58,470 nucleotides of DNA from NCBI GenBank assembly GCA_017546245.1, contig JAFYXI010000053.1, forward strand, positions 1 to 58,470, read 5' to 3'. Origin of the DNA: Clostridia bacterium. GTDB lineage: Bacteria > Bacillota > Clostridia > UBA1381 > UBA9506. Shown in pieces: positions 1 through 8,036 of this stretch (the first letter of the stretch is position 1; every line of letters starts with the position of its first letter). Under the pieces are notes generated by a model, which did not search any database, was not told the DNA's origin, and saw only the letters and a list, made by a program, of their open reading frames with translations. A program made the translations under genes and the position numbers.

Positions 1-243
1 AAGTTCTCTGGTCTTTAAGCGGTTAAGTGTCTGCTCAAAAGAAACATCTAGGCTCAGATTGTATTTTCTCATTCTTCCGTCAAACTCCGCTTTAAGAGTT
101 TCCTTATTTAAAACATTCCAGTGCAGGCTCGTCCATAAAATGAACTCTACCTGTGAAAGAGCTTTTTCTTCTCCATCTAACACTACAAATGGCGCTCCGT
201 TTCTTACTACCAATTTTCCTTTTGTTACAAAATATTCAACCAT
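1..243 (-). CDS. Partial hypothetical protein (3' end outside window)
   Basis: An open reading frame starts with ATG at 243 and runs off the left edge, giving 81 residues without a stop. A strong Shine-Dalgarno (GGAGG) lies about eight bases upstream of the ATG. The product begins MVEYFVTKGKLVVRNGAPFV and is a soluble, mixed alpha/beta N-terminal stretch with no signal peptide. I do not recognise the family. The charged helices near residues 25-81 could belong to a small winged-helix or DNA-binding protein, but no catalytic or binding motif is visible. A terminator-like hairpin sits in its leader, so it is probably a separate transcription unit from the channel gene upstream. Confidence 0.6.
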   Translation of the reverse strand, partial: MVEYFVTKGKLVVRNGAPFVVLDGEEKALSQVEFILWTSLHWNVLNKETLKAEFDGRMRKYNLSLDVSFEQTLNRLKTREL

Positions 244-275
244 TTTTAACTCCTCCAATTTTTTATAAAATAGAA

Positions 276-311
276 CAAAAAAATGGCAGACCATATTTCT
301 ATAGTCTGCCA
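276..311 (-). terminator. Intrinsic terminator or leader attenuator
   Basis: TGGCAGAC (284-291) pairs with GTCTGCCA (304-311). On the minus strand the stem is followed by seven U (277-283). It lies between the channel gene ending at 520 and the partial gene starting at 243, only about 33 bases before that start codon. It may end the upstream transcript or attenuate the downstream gene. Confidence 0.65.
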
Positions 312-519
312 AAAAACATACTTGTTTTTAATTTTTATAAGAACCTAAAGTCCCCATCGCTTAAAAGCGAATATTTACGATAAATACCTACCACCTTTCG
401 AAATTCGAGTTGTCATTTGCCATTTTTACAGCAAATAAAAGCGAACCGCAACTCCGCAAACCCGCATAAATACTAAGGTTTCGCCTTTGGTCCCTAATGT
501 CCAGTGTTCAGGCTAAAAA
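312..519. other. Intergenic stretch without recognised gene
   Basis: About 210 bases between the partial gene's leader and the TRIC channel gene. It contains one short inverted repeat (CGCTT/AAGCG, 359-370) and no convincing reading frame, RNA gene or promoter that I can support. Confidence 0.4.
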
Positions 520-1176
520 CTATTTGTTAATATCATCTTTAATTTGTATTTTCGGCAAGCTCCATCTGTACTTTGTCGCAAGCATTCTTATTACAAAAAC
601 CAGCAGCATTGATAAAAGCGATGCCAGTTGTATATTCTGAGTATATTTTCTCAAAACAAAATATAAAACACCGCCCATAATCGCAGCCATAGCATAAACA
701 TGCTTTTTAAATACATACGGAGTTGTATCTATAAGCACGTCTCTGAAAATACCGCCGCCAACACCTGTAATCATTCCGCAAAAAACTACTATAAATCCGT
801 TATCCAAAAAACCATTAAGGCAAGCTACTTCAGAACCCATTACAACAAAAGCCGATAATCCTATTGCATCAAAAATGTTATTTACAACTTCAATTTTCGT
901 CTTGAATAAATAAAACTTTGCTTTAAATATATATGCAATTATAAATATTAAAACCGCAACAATCATTGCAACAATAAAAATTTTAAAATCAGTAAAAATT
1001 GCAGGCGGATTTATCCCTAATAATATATCCCTGACTGCTCCGCCACCAAAGGCGGTAATGCACGCTAAAAAAACAACACCAAAAATATCCAGTCCCGAGC
1101 TTATTGCCACCAGCGAGCCTGAAAGCGCAAAGGCTACAGTTCCTATTATTTCCATTGCTTTTATTATTTCTGTCAT
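520..1176 (-). CDS. TRIC/UPF0126 (YicG-type) membrane channel protein
   Basis: A 218-residue protein made almost entirely of membrane helices, in two homologous halves typical of the UPF0126/TRIC family. Each half carries a glycine-rich signature: TAFGGGAVRDILLG near residue 40 and GVGGGIFRDVL near residue 130. Bacterial members are trimeric cation-permeable channels; the physiological ion here is unknown. An in-frame ATG lies further upstream at 1266, but the start at 1176 is preferred. It has the Shine-Dalgarno AGAGGAAG just upstream, and the extra N-terminal residues would be polar and unlike the family. It appears monocistronic. The identification is firm at family level. Confidence 0.85.
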   Translation of the reverse strand: MTEIIKAMEIIGTVAFALSGSLVAISSGLDIFGVVFLACITAFGGGAVRDILLGINPPAIFTDFKIFIVAMIVAVLIFIIAYIFKAKFYLFKTKIEVVNNIFDAIGLSAFVVMGSEVACLNGFLDNGFIVVFCGMITGVGGGIFRDVLIDTTPYVFKKHVYAMAAIMGGVLYFVLRKYTQNIQLASLLSMLLVFVIRMLATKYRWSLPKIQIKDDINK

Positions 1177-1380
1177 ATACTTCCTCTTATCATTAATATT
1201 TTTAATATTTAAGCACCTGTTTCTCATCAATCGGCACAAAAATCCCGAAATATATCCATTGAGCATCTATATATTTAACTACAAATCCCCATCGTTTAAA
1301 CTCCTATACACCAATTCTACCATATTCCGTTTATTAAATCAACACTTTCTATATCTTACCCACTCCTTTAAACGCATAGT

Positions 1381-1412
1381 AAAAAAGGCTTCTCTATAAA
1401 GAGAAACCTTTA
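1381..1412 (-). terminator. Intrinsic terminator of the sdaA-ansA operon
   Basis: Near-perfect inverted repeat, AAAGG-TTCTCT against AGAGAA-CCTTT, with a three-base loop. On the minus strand it is followed by six U. It begins only nine bases after the ansA stop codon. Confidence 0.8.
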
Positions 1413-1420
1413 AAAGTTTA

Positions 1421-2407
1421 TTAAACACAAAACTCCTCAGCTATTGGATTTTTCACAAATTCCGCTACGTTTTTATTAAGACTTATCGCAGCCCAGCACT
1501 TAACATATATTGCTGAAAAACTGCACATCGGCAAAATTTCAAGTCCTAATTCATCATAAAATTTAGTACTTTCATAGCTTGTCCCCGGCCTTATATTCAC
1601 CGCAAAAACAGGAATAGCTTTTTCTTTTGCCTCCACACACAAAGCTTTAAGAGCCTTGCTGTCGGTATTTAAAGTTCCCGAATGATACGGTCTTAAAATA
1701 ACCGCCTGACATTCCTCTAAAGAATAAGCAAAATTATCACCCGGTCTGCTTTCTATAACTAAAATACGAGGAGCACCGCAAAAATCTATGCATCCTAAGC
1801 CTTCCGATACGTCCGATGCTTTATATTCATCATTTGCCATCACATTTTGTCCGCAAAACGCAAACGGCTCGCCGTCAATACTGTATAAATCAGCCGTTGC
1901 CTCGGTATATTGCGATACCCTTGTCGCTTTGTGAATAGCCGCAACATCATCTTTTGAATTTTTATAGCTGACAAATACACCGTTTGCCGCACCGCAGTTA
2001 ATAAACTTTACTGCCGTCTCAAAATTCTTTCCTCCATTTGCACGAACATCTGAAAGAGGATAATCCGACGAAACTAAAACAATCGGAATATCTGCATCCG
2101 AAAATGCATAAGAAAGTGCCGCCGCAGTATATTGAAGAGTATCCGTTCCGTGCGTTATAATTATTCCGTCAAAATCTTTATTTAAGTTATCTGCCACGCA
2201 TTTTTGAAGTAAATTAAGCTCTTTTTCCGTAAGATTTTCGCTTAAAATAGTATAAGGAGAGCAAGTAACAAATTCCGTAGTTTTATCTTCAGATTCATTT
2301 AGATAATTGTTTATAAGCAAATAATTGGTTTCGCTGTCATTTGATATCCAGCCATTCTTTAAAGATGAACCAATCGTACCACCGGTAAATACCACAAGAA
2401 TTTTCAT
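1421..2407 (-). CDS. ansA: L-asparaginase (type I/II fold)
   Basis: A 328-residue asparaginase hydrolysing L-asparagine to aspartate and ammonia. The N-terminal signature FTGGTIGS (residues 7-14) carries the nucleophilic Thr. The second motif, ITHGTDTLQYTAAAL (near residue 84), carries the Thr-Asp pair of the catalytic set. There is no signal peptide, so it acts in the cytoplasm. It lies 25 bases behind the serine dehydratase on the same strand, with its own Shine-Dalgarno (AGGAGG). The two form an amino-acid deamination operon feeding pyruvate, aspartate/fumarate and ammonia into metabolism. Length and motifs are normal for the family. Confidence 0.92.
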   Translation of the reverse strand: MKILVVFTGGTIGSSLKNGWISNDSETNYLLINNYLNESEDKTTEFVTCSPYTILSENLTEKELNLLQKCVADNLNKDFDGIIITHGTDTLQYTAAALSYAFSDADIPIVLVSSDYPLSDVRANGGKNFETAVKFINCGAANGVFVSYKNSKDDVAAIHKATRVSQYTEATADLYSIDGEPFAFCGQNVMANDEYKASDVSEGLGCIDFCGAPRILVIESRPGDNFAYSLEECQAVILRPYHSGTLNTDSKALKALCVEAKEKAIPVFAVNIRPGTSYESTKFYDELGLEILPMCSFSAIYVKCWAAISLNKNVAEFVKNPIAEEFCV

Positions 2408-2432
2408 ACCTCACTCCTCCTATATAAAATCT

Positions 2433-3674
2433 TTAATAATACAACTTTGCCAGTCCGCCTTCGCTTGTTTCACGGTATATCTTAGATAAATCCTTGCCGG
2501 TCTCATACATAGTTTGCACAACCAAATCAAACGATATTTTTCGTGTTCCGCTTAAAAAGTTTGCAAGACTGACCGCATTTATTGCACGCATTGCCGCAAC
2601 TGCATTCCGCTCGATACAAGGAATCTGCACAAGACCGTAAATCGGGTCACAGGTAAGTCCCAAATGATGCTCCATAGCAACCTCTGCGGCATATTCAACC
2701 TGTTCTATTGCCATACCAAAAAGCTCAGCCAAAGCTGCCGATGCCATCGAGCACGCACTTCCTATCTCTGCCTGACATCCGCATTCTGCACCGCTTATTG
2801 ATGCATTGGTTTTTATAAGATTTCCAATTAAGCCTGCCGTTGCTAAAGCACGTAAAATTTCCGTATCCGAAAAGCTTCTTTTTTCCTGCTGATATAAAAG
2901 CACCGCGGGCAAAACACCCGATGCACCGCAGGTAGGAGCAGTAACAATAGTCTCCCCTGCCGCATTCTGTTCACTTACTGCATATGCGTATGAGCAAACA
3001 ATTCGGTTTTCTCTTGTTTCCGCACTTTCATCAATATGTCTTTGATTAAACAGAAAATTTGCCTTTCTCTGTAGTTTAAGAGCACCGGGAAGAGTTCCTG
3101 TTGTCTTTAATCCGGCTCTTATACAATCTTTCATGGTCTGCCATATCAAATCTAAATGATGCCAGATTTCTTCACCCTCAACCTCTTCAACATACTGCCA
3201 TATACGAATTTCTTTTTCTTTGCAGTACGCCGCTATATCAGAAAAACACTTATGCGGATATATATAAGGTGTTTCAATCACTTTCTGCCCTAAAACCTCT
3301 ATTATACCGCCGCCAACACTAAGCACACGGCAAGAACCAATTTCCTCGCCGGCTTTATACGCATAAAAGTCCATAGTGTTAGGATGCGGCAAATCAGCAG
3401 TTTCTAAGTCCAATTCTATATCGGCATGAACTGGTGCAAAAGTCTTAATCAGCACTTCATCCGTTCCATGCCCCTCTCCGGTTTTCGCAAGCGAGCCAAA
3501 AAGAACCACTAAAAAGCTGTCAGCGTCAGGATACTTTTCTTTAAACATCATTGCGGCCTTTTCAGGTCCGATGGTATGAGAGCTTGACGGACCGCGACCT
3601 GTTTTATATATTTCCCGTATTGATTTCATTCCCTGCGCGGCACAAATATCGCATTTACTTACTGAATTAACCAT
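2433..3674 (-). CDS. sdaA: L-serine dehydratase, iron-sulfur dependent, single chain
   Basis: A 413-residue protein deaminating L-serine to pyruvate and ammonia with a [4Fe-4S] cluster. The N-terminal half has the beta-domain signature GPSSSHTIGP (about residue 28). The C-terminal half has the alpha-domain cysteines in TAPTCGASG, GAECGCQ and TCDPIYGLVQIPC. Beta and alpha domains are fused in the beta-alpha order of E. coli-type enzymes, whereas many Firmicutes use two separate subunits. An unusual CDIC motif lies at residues 8-11, before the first domain. It is the first gene of the sdaA-ansA operon, with a consensus promoter and the SD AGGAG. Confidence 0.92.
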   Translation of the reverse strand: MVNSVSKCDICAAQGMKSIREIYKTGRGPSSSHTIGPEKAAMMFKEKYPDADSFLVVLFGSLAKTGEGHGTDEVLIKTFAPVHADIELDLETADLPHPNTMDFYAYKAGEEIGSCRVLSVGGGIIEVLGQKVIETPYIYPHKCFSDIAAYCKEKEIRIWQYVEEVEGEEIWHHLDLIWQTMKDCIRAGLKTTGTLPGALKLQRKANFLFNQRHIDESAETRENRIVCSYAYAVSEQNAAGETIVTAPTCGASGVLPAVLLYQQEKRSFSDTEILRALATAGLIGNLIKTNASISGAECGCQAEIGSACSMASAALAELFGMAIEQVEYAAEVAMEHHLGLTCDPIYGLVQIPCIERNAVAAMRAINAVSLANFLSGTRKISFDLVVQTMYETGKDLSKIYRETSEGGLAKLYY

Positions 3675-3728
3675 ATTTTAAATCTCCTAAACAAAATTTT
3701 AAAAATCAACCTTTTAGTTACTTTGGTA

Positions 3729-3757
3729 ATTATATAATATTTAAAGTATTTAGTCAA
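3729..3757 (-). promoter_or_regulatory. SigA-type promoter of sdaA-ansA
   Basis: On the minus strand TTGACT (3752-3757) and TATAAT (3729-3734) are separated by 17 bases. The predicted start is about 50 bases upstream of the sdaA ATG. Confidence 0.75.
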
Positions 3758-3859
3758 TCATTATTATAAATTAAAACGTGTTAATATTGTTATTTTGTAC
3801 ATAATAAAATTAAACAAAAAATGCATTTTATAATTAACACGAATTTAACATTTTAATTA

Positions 3860-3888
3860 TTGACTTTACCATTTTTTAGGTGTATTAT
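3860..3888 (+). promoter_or_regulatory. SigA-type promoter of the HPr-like gene
   Basis: TTGACT (3860-3865), 17-base spacer, TATTAT (3883-3888). The predicted start is about 25 bases upstream of the ATG at 3920, leaving room for the AGGAGG ribosome site. Confidence 0.75.
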
Positions 3889-3919
3889 ATAACTGTAAAT
3901 AAAAAAAGGAGGAAATAAT

Positions 3920-4147
3920 ATGAATACATTTAACATTCTTTTAAGCTCAATCAACGACGTAAAAAACTTTGTTAACATTGTTAACAGATATGATTTTGAT
4001 GTAGATTTAACCTCAGGAAGATATGTTGTAGATGCTAAATCTATAATGGGTATCTTCAGCCTTGATTTAAGCAAAGCAATTAAGGTTGAGGTTCATTCAG
4101 ACAATGCTGACGAATTCATCGCAGAGCTTAAGCCTTACATTCAGTAA
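3920..4147 (+). CDS. HPr-like protein lacking the phosphoacceptor histidine
   Basis: A 75-residue protein with the HPr fold pattern. The C-terminal half, VDAKSIMGIFSLDLSKAIKV (about residues 37-56), matches the Ser-46 region of HPr (NAKSIMGLLSL). The N-terminal loop that should read HxARP around residue 15 is replaced by INDVKNFVNIV, so the phosphotransferase His is absent. It therefore cannot relay phosphate in the sugar phosphotransferase system in the normal way. A regulatory (Crh-like) or otherwise diverged role is an inference; the Ser of KSIMG is retained. It is a single-gene unit with a strong promoter, a consensus AGGAGG and its own terminator, suggesting high expression. Confidence 0.85.
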   Translation: MNTFNILLSSINDVKNFVNIVNRYDFDVDLTSGRYVVDAKSIMGIFSLDLSKAIKVEVHSDNADEFIAELKPYIQ

Positions 4148-4160
4148 AACGCAAAAACTA

Positions 4161-4190
4161 AAGGGCGGATTTTTATCCGCCCTTTTTATT
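4161..4190 (+). terminator. Intrinsic terminator of the HPr-like gene
   Basis: AAGGGCGGAT (4161-4170) pairs with ATCCGCCCTT (4175-4184), followed by a U-rich tract. It lies between convergent genes and may also serve the AraC gene from the other side. Confidence 0.85.
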
Positions 4191-4202
4191 TTTACAACAC
4201 AA

Positions 4203-5045
4203 CTATTTACCTATTTCTTCACGATAATTTTTTCTCATTTTCATCGGCGATATGCCATACCTTTTTTTAAATGCATCGCCGAAATAATTACTGCCCGAAT
4301 ATCCGCAAAGCTCAGCTATTTTCCCTACTGATAATTTAGAGTTTCGCAAAAGCTCCTCCGCCTGCTGCATACGTATCTGCGAAACATATTCCGAAAATCC
4401 AAAGCCGGTCAATTTTTTAAACTGCTTCGAAAAATACGTTTCCTCCATAAAAGCTATCTGTGCTGCATCACAAAGAGTAATTTCCTGATTAAAATTTTCT
4501 CTTATGTAACGTGCCACTTCCTGAATTTTTTCAATTTTTTCGGCAGAATCACTTTTTGCACCTTTTCCGTAACGAAGAGCTAAAGCTGCAGCGTTTCCCA
4601 AAGCGCAGCTTTTTACTAACCTCGAGCACTCATTTTCGTGTCTTGCCTCCTGCTCCATAACTTCAAAAAATTTACGCAACGTTGCCTGATGCTGAAGAGG
4701 GATGCTTACACAACCAAAGTTTAAAAACCTTTGAGTTTCTTTTTCCCCTAAGGTCTCAGCAAGCGGAGCAAAAAACTCATCAGAAAAATATACAACATAC
4801 CGCTCATAGTTATCAGATGTACGACTGCTCATATGATGCGGCGTTCCTTTAGGAATCACCACCAAATCACCGGCCTCTACATTATAAAGAGTCTGCCCGG
4901 CAAAATATCTGCGCGAGCCCGATAGCAGATAATACATTTCGTGATAATTATGTGTATGCCCCCCGTCCATATCCCACGGAATTCTGCTTTTCATTCTTTC
5001 TATATGAAATCCTCCGTTATAATTCTGCTCCACCTGACAACCCAC
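4203..5045 (-). CDS. AraC-family regulator, likely uxa activator
   Basis: A 280-residue AraC/XylS regulator. Residues ~25-100 form a cupin sugar-sensing domain (HTHNYHEMYYLLSG, GDLVVIPKGTPH). Residues ~175-275 form two helix-turn-helix motifs ending in the family signature (SNYFGDAFKKRYGISPMKMR). It is transcribed divergently from uxaBAC and probably senses galacturonate or an intermediate (inference). The start is uncertain. GTG at 5045 gives the fullest cupin domain but has no clear Shine-Dalgarno and a leader of only about ten bases. An ATG at 4994 is the alternative. Confidence 0.85.
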   Translation of the reverse strand: MGCQVEQNYNGGFHIERMKSRIPWDMDGGHTHNYHEMYYLLSGSRRYFAGQTLYNVEAGDLVVIPKGTPHHMSSRTSDNYERYVVYFSDEFFAPLAETLGEKETQRFLNFGCVSIPLQHQATLRKFFEVMEQEARHENECSRLVKSCALGNAAALALRYGKGAKSDSAEKIEKIQEVARYIRENFNQEITLCDAAQIAFMEETYFSKQFKKLTGFGFSEYVSQIRMQQAEELLRNSKLSVGKIAELCGYSGSNYFGDAFKKRYGISPMKMRKNYREEIGK

Positions 5046-5061
5046 CTTAAGTTTTTCTTAT

Positions 5062-5090
5062 ATTATATCATAACATTTATAAAATTGCAA
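5062..5090 (-). promoter_or_regulatory. SigA-type promoter of the AraC regulator
   Basis: Minus strand TTGCAA (5085-5090), 17-base spacer, TATAAT (5062-5067). It predicts a very short leader before the GTG at 5045. Confidence 0.65.
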
Positions 5091-5091
5091 G

Positions 5092-5138
5092 AAATCTGTT
5101 TTTTTGTGTAAAACCGCACAATAAATCAGTTGTTTTTA
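5092..5138. promoter_or_regulatory. Candidate AraC-family operator (direct repeats)
   Basis: Two direct repeats, AAATCTGTTTTTTTGT (5092-5107) and AAATCAGTTGTTTTTA (5123-5138), lie 31 bases apart, about three helical turns. They fall between the divergent promoters, and the second overlaps the uxa -35 element. This is the usual geometry for activation by an AraC dimer. Confidence 0.4.
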
Positions 5139-5158
5139 CATATTTATTGTTTTATACT
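5130..5158 (+). promoter_or_regulatory. Probable promoter of uxaBAC
   Basis: TTGTTT (5130-5135), 17-base spacer, TATACT (5153-5158). Both boxes are imperfect, as expected for an activator-dependent promoter. Transcription would give a leader of roughly 190 bases before uxaB. Confidence 0.55.
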
Positions 5159-5180
5159 ATATTATGAAGGGAGAAAACGA

Positions 5181-5240
5181 CGTGAAAAATCACGTTATGC
5201 CTCCGGCGGAATTTATTGCACCGCCAAAATTTTCGTGCCT
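5181..5240 (+). repeat. Diverged dispersed repeat, copy 1 (in uxaB leader)
   Basis: This segment shares the core GCCTCCGGCGGA plus flanking similarity (CGTGAAA on the left, AAATTTTC on the right) with the reverse complement of 37752-37816. It lies inside a 62-codon reading frame (5164-5352) that is in part the repeat's translation and has no convincing ribosome site. I treat that frame as non-genic. Confidence 0.45.
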
Positions 5241-5353
5241 AAAGTCACAAAACGGCGATGTGCATAATTTCCATCATACGCCTTTTCAGCCCGCGAAAAG
5301 TGCGTATATATTTTTAATTGATATTTGTGGGCAGAAAGGCTATGGAAATTAAT

Positions 5354-6670
5354 ATGAAAAAAATTAATGAAGTTTATCTTAAAACAGAACGTCCCGAAAG
5401 GGTTATCCAGTTCGGCGAAGGCGGATTTTTACGCGGATTCGTAGACTGGATGTTTCAGAAGTTAAATGACAAAGGTCTTACACGTGCAGGTGTTGTTGTC
5501 GTTCAGCCTATCGAAAAGGGACTGTGTGCAAAACTTATGGAGCAGGATTGCATATACACCCATGTTATGCGCGGATTAGATAACGGCAAGCCAACCGTAG
5601 ATAAGGCTGTAATCAACGTTATTTCACGTTGTGTCGAGCCTTACAGCGATTATAATGCATATCTTGCATTAGCAGATAATCCCGACAGCAGATTTATTGT
5701 ATCAAACACAACCGAATCAGGAATCGCGTACCACGAGGGGGATAAGCTTGACGATGCTCCTCCGGTTTCATATCCTGCTAAACTTACAGCACTTTTATAC
5801 CGCAGATTCAAAAACAGTATGGACGGATTTATATTGCTTCCCTGCGAATTAATTGACAAAAACGGTTCTAAGCTCAAAGAAATCGTGCTTCGCTATGCTG
5901 ATGAATGGAATTTGGGTGACGATTTTGTTAAATGGATAAATGAAAAGAACTGCTTCTGCAACACATTGGTTGACAGAATAGTAACAGGCAGACCTACCGA
6001 AGATTTAGGTCTTAGCTACGAAGATGATATGGCAAACACATCCGAACTTTTCCACCTTTGGGTTATCGAAGGTCCTGAATGGATTAAAGAAGAGCTGCCG
6101 TTTACAGACGCAGGTCTTAACGTGGTATGGACAGATAATTTAGAAAGATACCGCACAAGAAAAGTTCGCATTTTAAACGGAGCACATACCTCTTTAGTTC
6201 CTTATGCAATGCTTCGCGGATTCAAAACAGTCGGCGATTGCGTAGCTGACAGCGATATGTGTGCATATCTTAAAAAATGTGTTTACGAAGAAATCATACC
6301 AACACTCGATTTATCTAAAGAAGAACTCACAGAATATGCAGACGGCGTATTTGAGCGTTTTGCAAATCCTTACATCTGCCATATGCTTTCATCAATTGCT
6401 TTAAACTCAGTAAGTAAGTTTAAGGTTCGAGTTCTTCCGTCAATTATGGAATACAAAAAACGCATGGGCGAATATCCTCAAACTCTTATCAAAGGCTTTG
6501 CAGCACTTTTAGATTTTTATAAAACCGATATGGCAAACGACGCCGCTGATATTATGGAATTTATGAAAACACGTTCTTTAGACGAGATTTTAGCCAATGC
6601 AGATTTTTGGGGTGAAGATTTAACCTGTCTTAAAGAGGAGGTTTTAAAATATGCGAATACATCCAAATGA
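5354..6670 (+). CDS. uxaB: Tagaturonate reductase (altronate oxidoreductase)
   Basis: A 438-residue mannitol-dehydrogenase-superfamily enzyme reducing D-tagaturonate to D-altronate with NADH, the second step of galacturonate breakdown. The N-terminus RVIQFGEGGFLRGFVDWMF (from about residue 16) is the NAD-binding signature of the UxaB type. RKVRILNGAHTSLVPYAMLRG (near residue 275) has the conserved Lys/Asn-Gly-Ala-His region of the C-terminal catalytic domain. Upstream in-frame ATGs exist at 5342 and 5318. I chose 5354 because homologous proteins begin close to this point; no start has an ideal Shine-Dalgarno. It overlaps uxaA by 20 bases. Confidence 0.9.
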   Translation: MKKINEVYLKTERPERVIQFGEGGFLRGFVDWMFQKLNDKGLTRAGVVVVQPIEKGLCAKLMEQDCIYTHVMRGLDNGKPTVDKAVINVISRCVEPYSDYNAYLALADNPDSRFIVSNTTESGIAYHEGDKLDDAPPVSYPAKLTALLYRRFKNSMDGFILLPCELIDKNGSKLKEIVLRYADEWNLGDDFVKWINEKNCFCNTLVDRIVTGRPTEDLGLSYEDDMANTSELFHLWVIEGPEWIKEELPFTDAGLNVVWTDNLERYRTRKVRILNGAHTSLVPYAMLRGFKTVGDCVADSDMCAYLKKCVYEEIIPTLDLSKEELTEYADGVFERFANPYICHMLSSIALNSVSKFKVRVLPSIMEYKKRMGEYPQTLIKGFAALLDFYKTDMANDAADIMEFMKTRSLDEILANADFWGEDLTCLKEEVLKYANTSK

Positions 6671-8036
6671 TAACGTTGAAGTAAACATAGAAAACGGCCA
6701 TAAATATGCACTTTACGATATTAAAGTCGGCGAACAGATTATTAAATACGGCTTTCCAATCGGTGTTGCTACAACCGAAATAAAAAAGGGCGAACATGTG
6801 CACACCCACAACATAAAAACCGGCTTGGGCGATTTGCTTACATACGAATACAAGCCTGAACTCACACCTGTAAAAATGGCTGATAGCAATTCTATTCCGA
6901 CTTTCGACGGATACGTTCGTTCAAATGGTGATGTAGGAATAAGAAATGACATTTGGATTATAAACACCGTTGGTTGTGTTAATAAAACTGCTCAAAAGCT
7001 TGCTGAGCTTACAGGCGCTCTGTATTTTCCGCATCCGTTCGGTTGCTCACAGTTAGGCGATGACCACGAGCTTACACAAAAGGTTTTAAAAGGACTTATT
7101 AACCACCCTAACGCAGGCGGCGTACTTGTTTTAGGACTTGGTTGCGAAAATAACAATATTCCTGCTTTTAAAAAGGTATTGGGCGACGTAGACCCTGACC
7201 GTGTAAAATTTTTAATTACACAAGAGGCATCTGACGAAATTGCAGAGGGAATTAAGCTGATTAACGAACTAAAAGAATATGCTTCAAAACAGAAAAAAGT
7301 AAAAATCCCCGTAACTAAATTAAGAGTAGGCTTAAAATGCGGCGGAAGCGACGGATACAGCGGCATCACCGCAAACCCACTGGTTGGTCGTTTTTCGGAT
7401 AAGCTTATCAGCTTTGGCGGCAGCACTATCCTTACCGAAGTTCCTGAAATGTTCGGTGCTGAAACAATTTTAATGAACAGAGCCGAAAGCAAAGAAATTT
7501 TTGATAAAACCGTTCTGCTCATTAACAGATTTAAAGAATACTTTATTGCACACAATCAGGTTGTATACGAAAACCCCTCCCCCGGCAACAAAGAGGGCGG
7601 CATTACAACCTTAGAAGAAAAATCATTAGGCTGTGTTCAAAAGGGCGGACAAGCTACTGTTGTTGATGTTTTAGACTATGGCGATACAATGCAAAAATGC
7701 GGTCTTAATCTTTTGAACGGACCCGGTAATGATATAGTTGCCGTAACAAACTTAACCGCAGCCGGCGCACACATTATTCTGTTCACCACAGGACGGGGCA
7801 CACCTTTAGGCGCACCTGTTCCTACCGTTAAGGTTGCAACAAACTCACAGCTTGCCGAGCACAAGTCGGGTTGGATTGACTTTGATGCAGGAAAACTGCT
7901 CTCAGGCTGCGATTCTGATAAATTAGACGAAGAATTTTTTGAATATGTATTAAAAGTAGCAAGCGGCGAAGAAACCAAAAACGAACAAAACGGCTATCGC
8001 GAAATATCAATATTTAAGGACGGTGTTACATTATGA
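6651..8036 (+). CDS. uxaA: Altronate dehydratase
   Basis: A 461-residue enzyme dehydrating D-altronate to 2-keto-3-deoxygluconate. Residues 1-70 form the SAF/UxaA N-terminal domain with HVHTHNIKT (about 45-54). The rest is the GD/AH C-terminal domain, with GCSQLGDDHELT, LKCGGSDGYSGITANP and NGPGNDIVAVTNLTAAGAH. The start is decided by a strong GAGGAGG site seven bases upstream, inside the end of uxaB. Overlaps with both neighbours show tight translational coupling. Full family length. Confidence 0.95.
   Translation: MRIHPNDNVEVNIENGHKYALYDIKVGEQIIKYGFPIGVATTEIKKGEHVHTHNIKTGLGDLLTYEYKPELTPVKMADSNSIPTFDGYVRSNGDVGIRNDIWIINTVGCVNKTAQKLAELTGALYFPHPFGCSQLGDDHELTQKVLKGLINHPNAGGVLVLGLGCENNNIPAFKKVLGDVDPDRVKFLITQEASDEIAEGIKLINELKEYASKQKKVKIPVTKLRVGLKCGGSDGYSGITANPLVGRFSDKLISFGGSTILTEVPEMFGAETILMNRAESKEIFDKTVLLINRFKEYFIAHNQVVYENPSPGNKEGGITTLEEKSLGCVQKGGQATVVDVLDYGDTMQKCGLNLLNGPGNDIVAVTNLTAAGAHIILFTTGRGTPLGAPVPTVKVATNSQLAEHKSGWIDFDAGKLLSGCDSDKLDEEFFEYVLKVASGEETKNEQNGYREISIFKDGVTL

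Noticed and set aside
5164-5352. A 62-residue protein before uxaB
   Set aside because: It lies in the uxa leader and overlaps the dispersed repeat, has only a very close upstream ribosome-like sequence, and its weak similarity is to another repeat-derived frame at 37.7 kb.
6992-7555. A long antisense reading frame inside uxaA
   Set aside because: uxaA in the other strand matches its family over the full length; the antisense frame has no ribosome site and no recognisable product. The same applies to antisense frames in uxaC (8524-9021) and the amidase (36914-37450).
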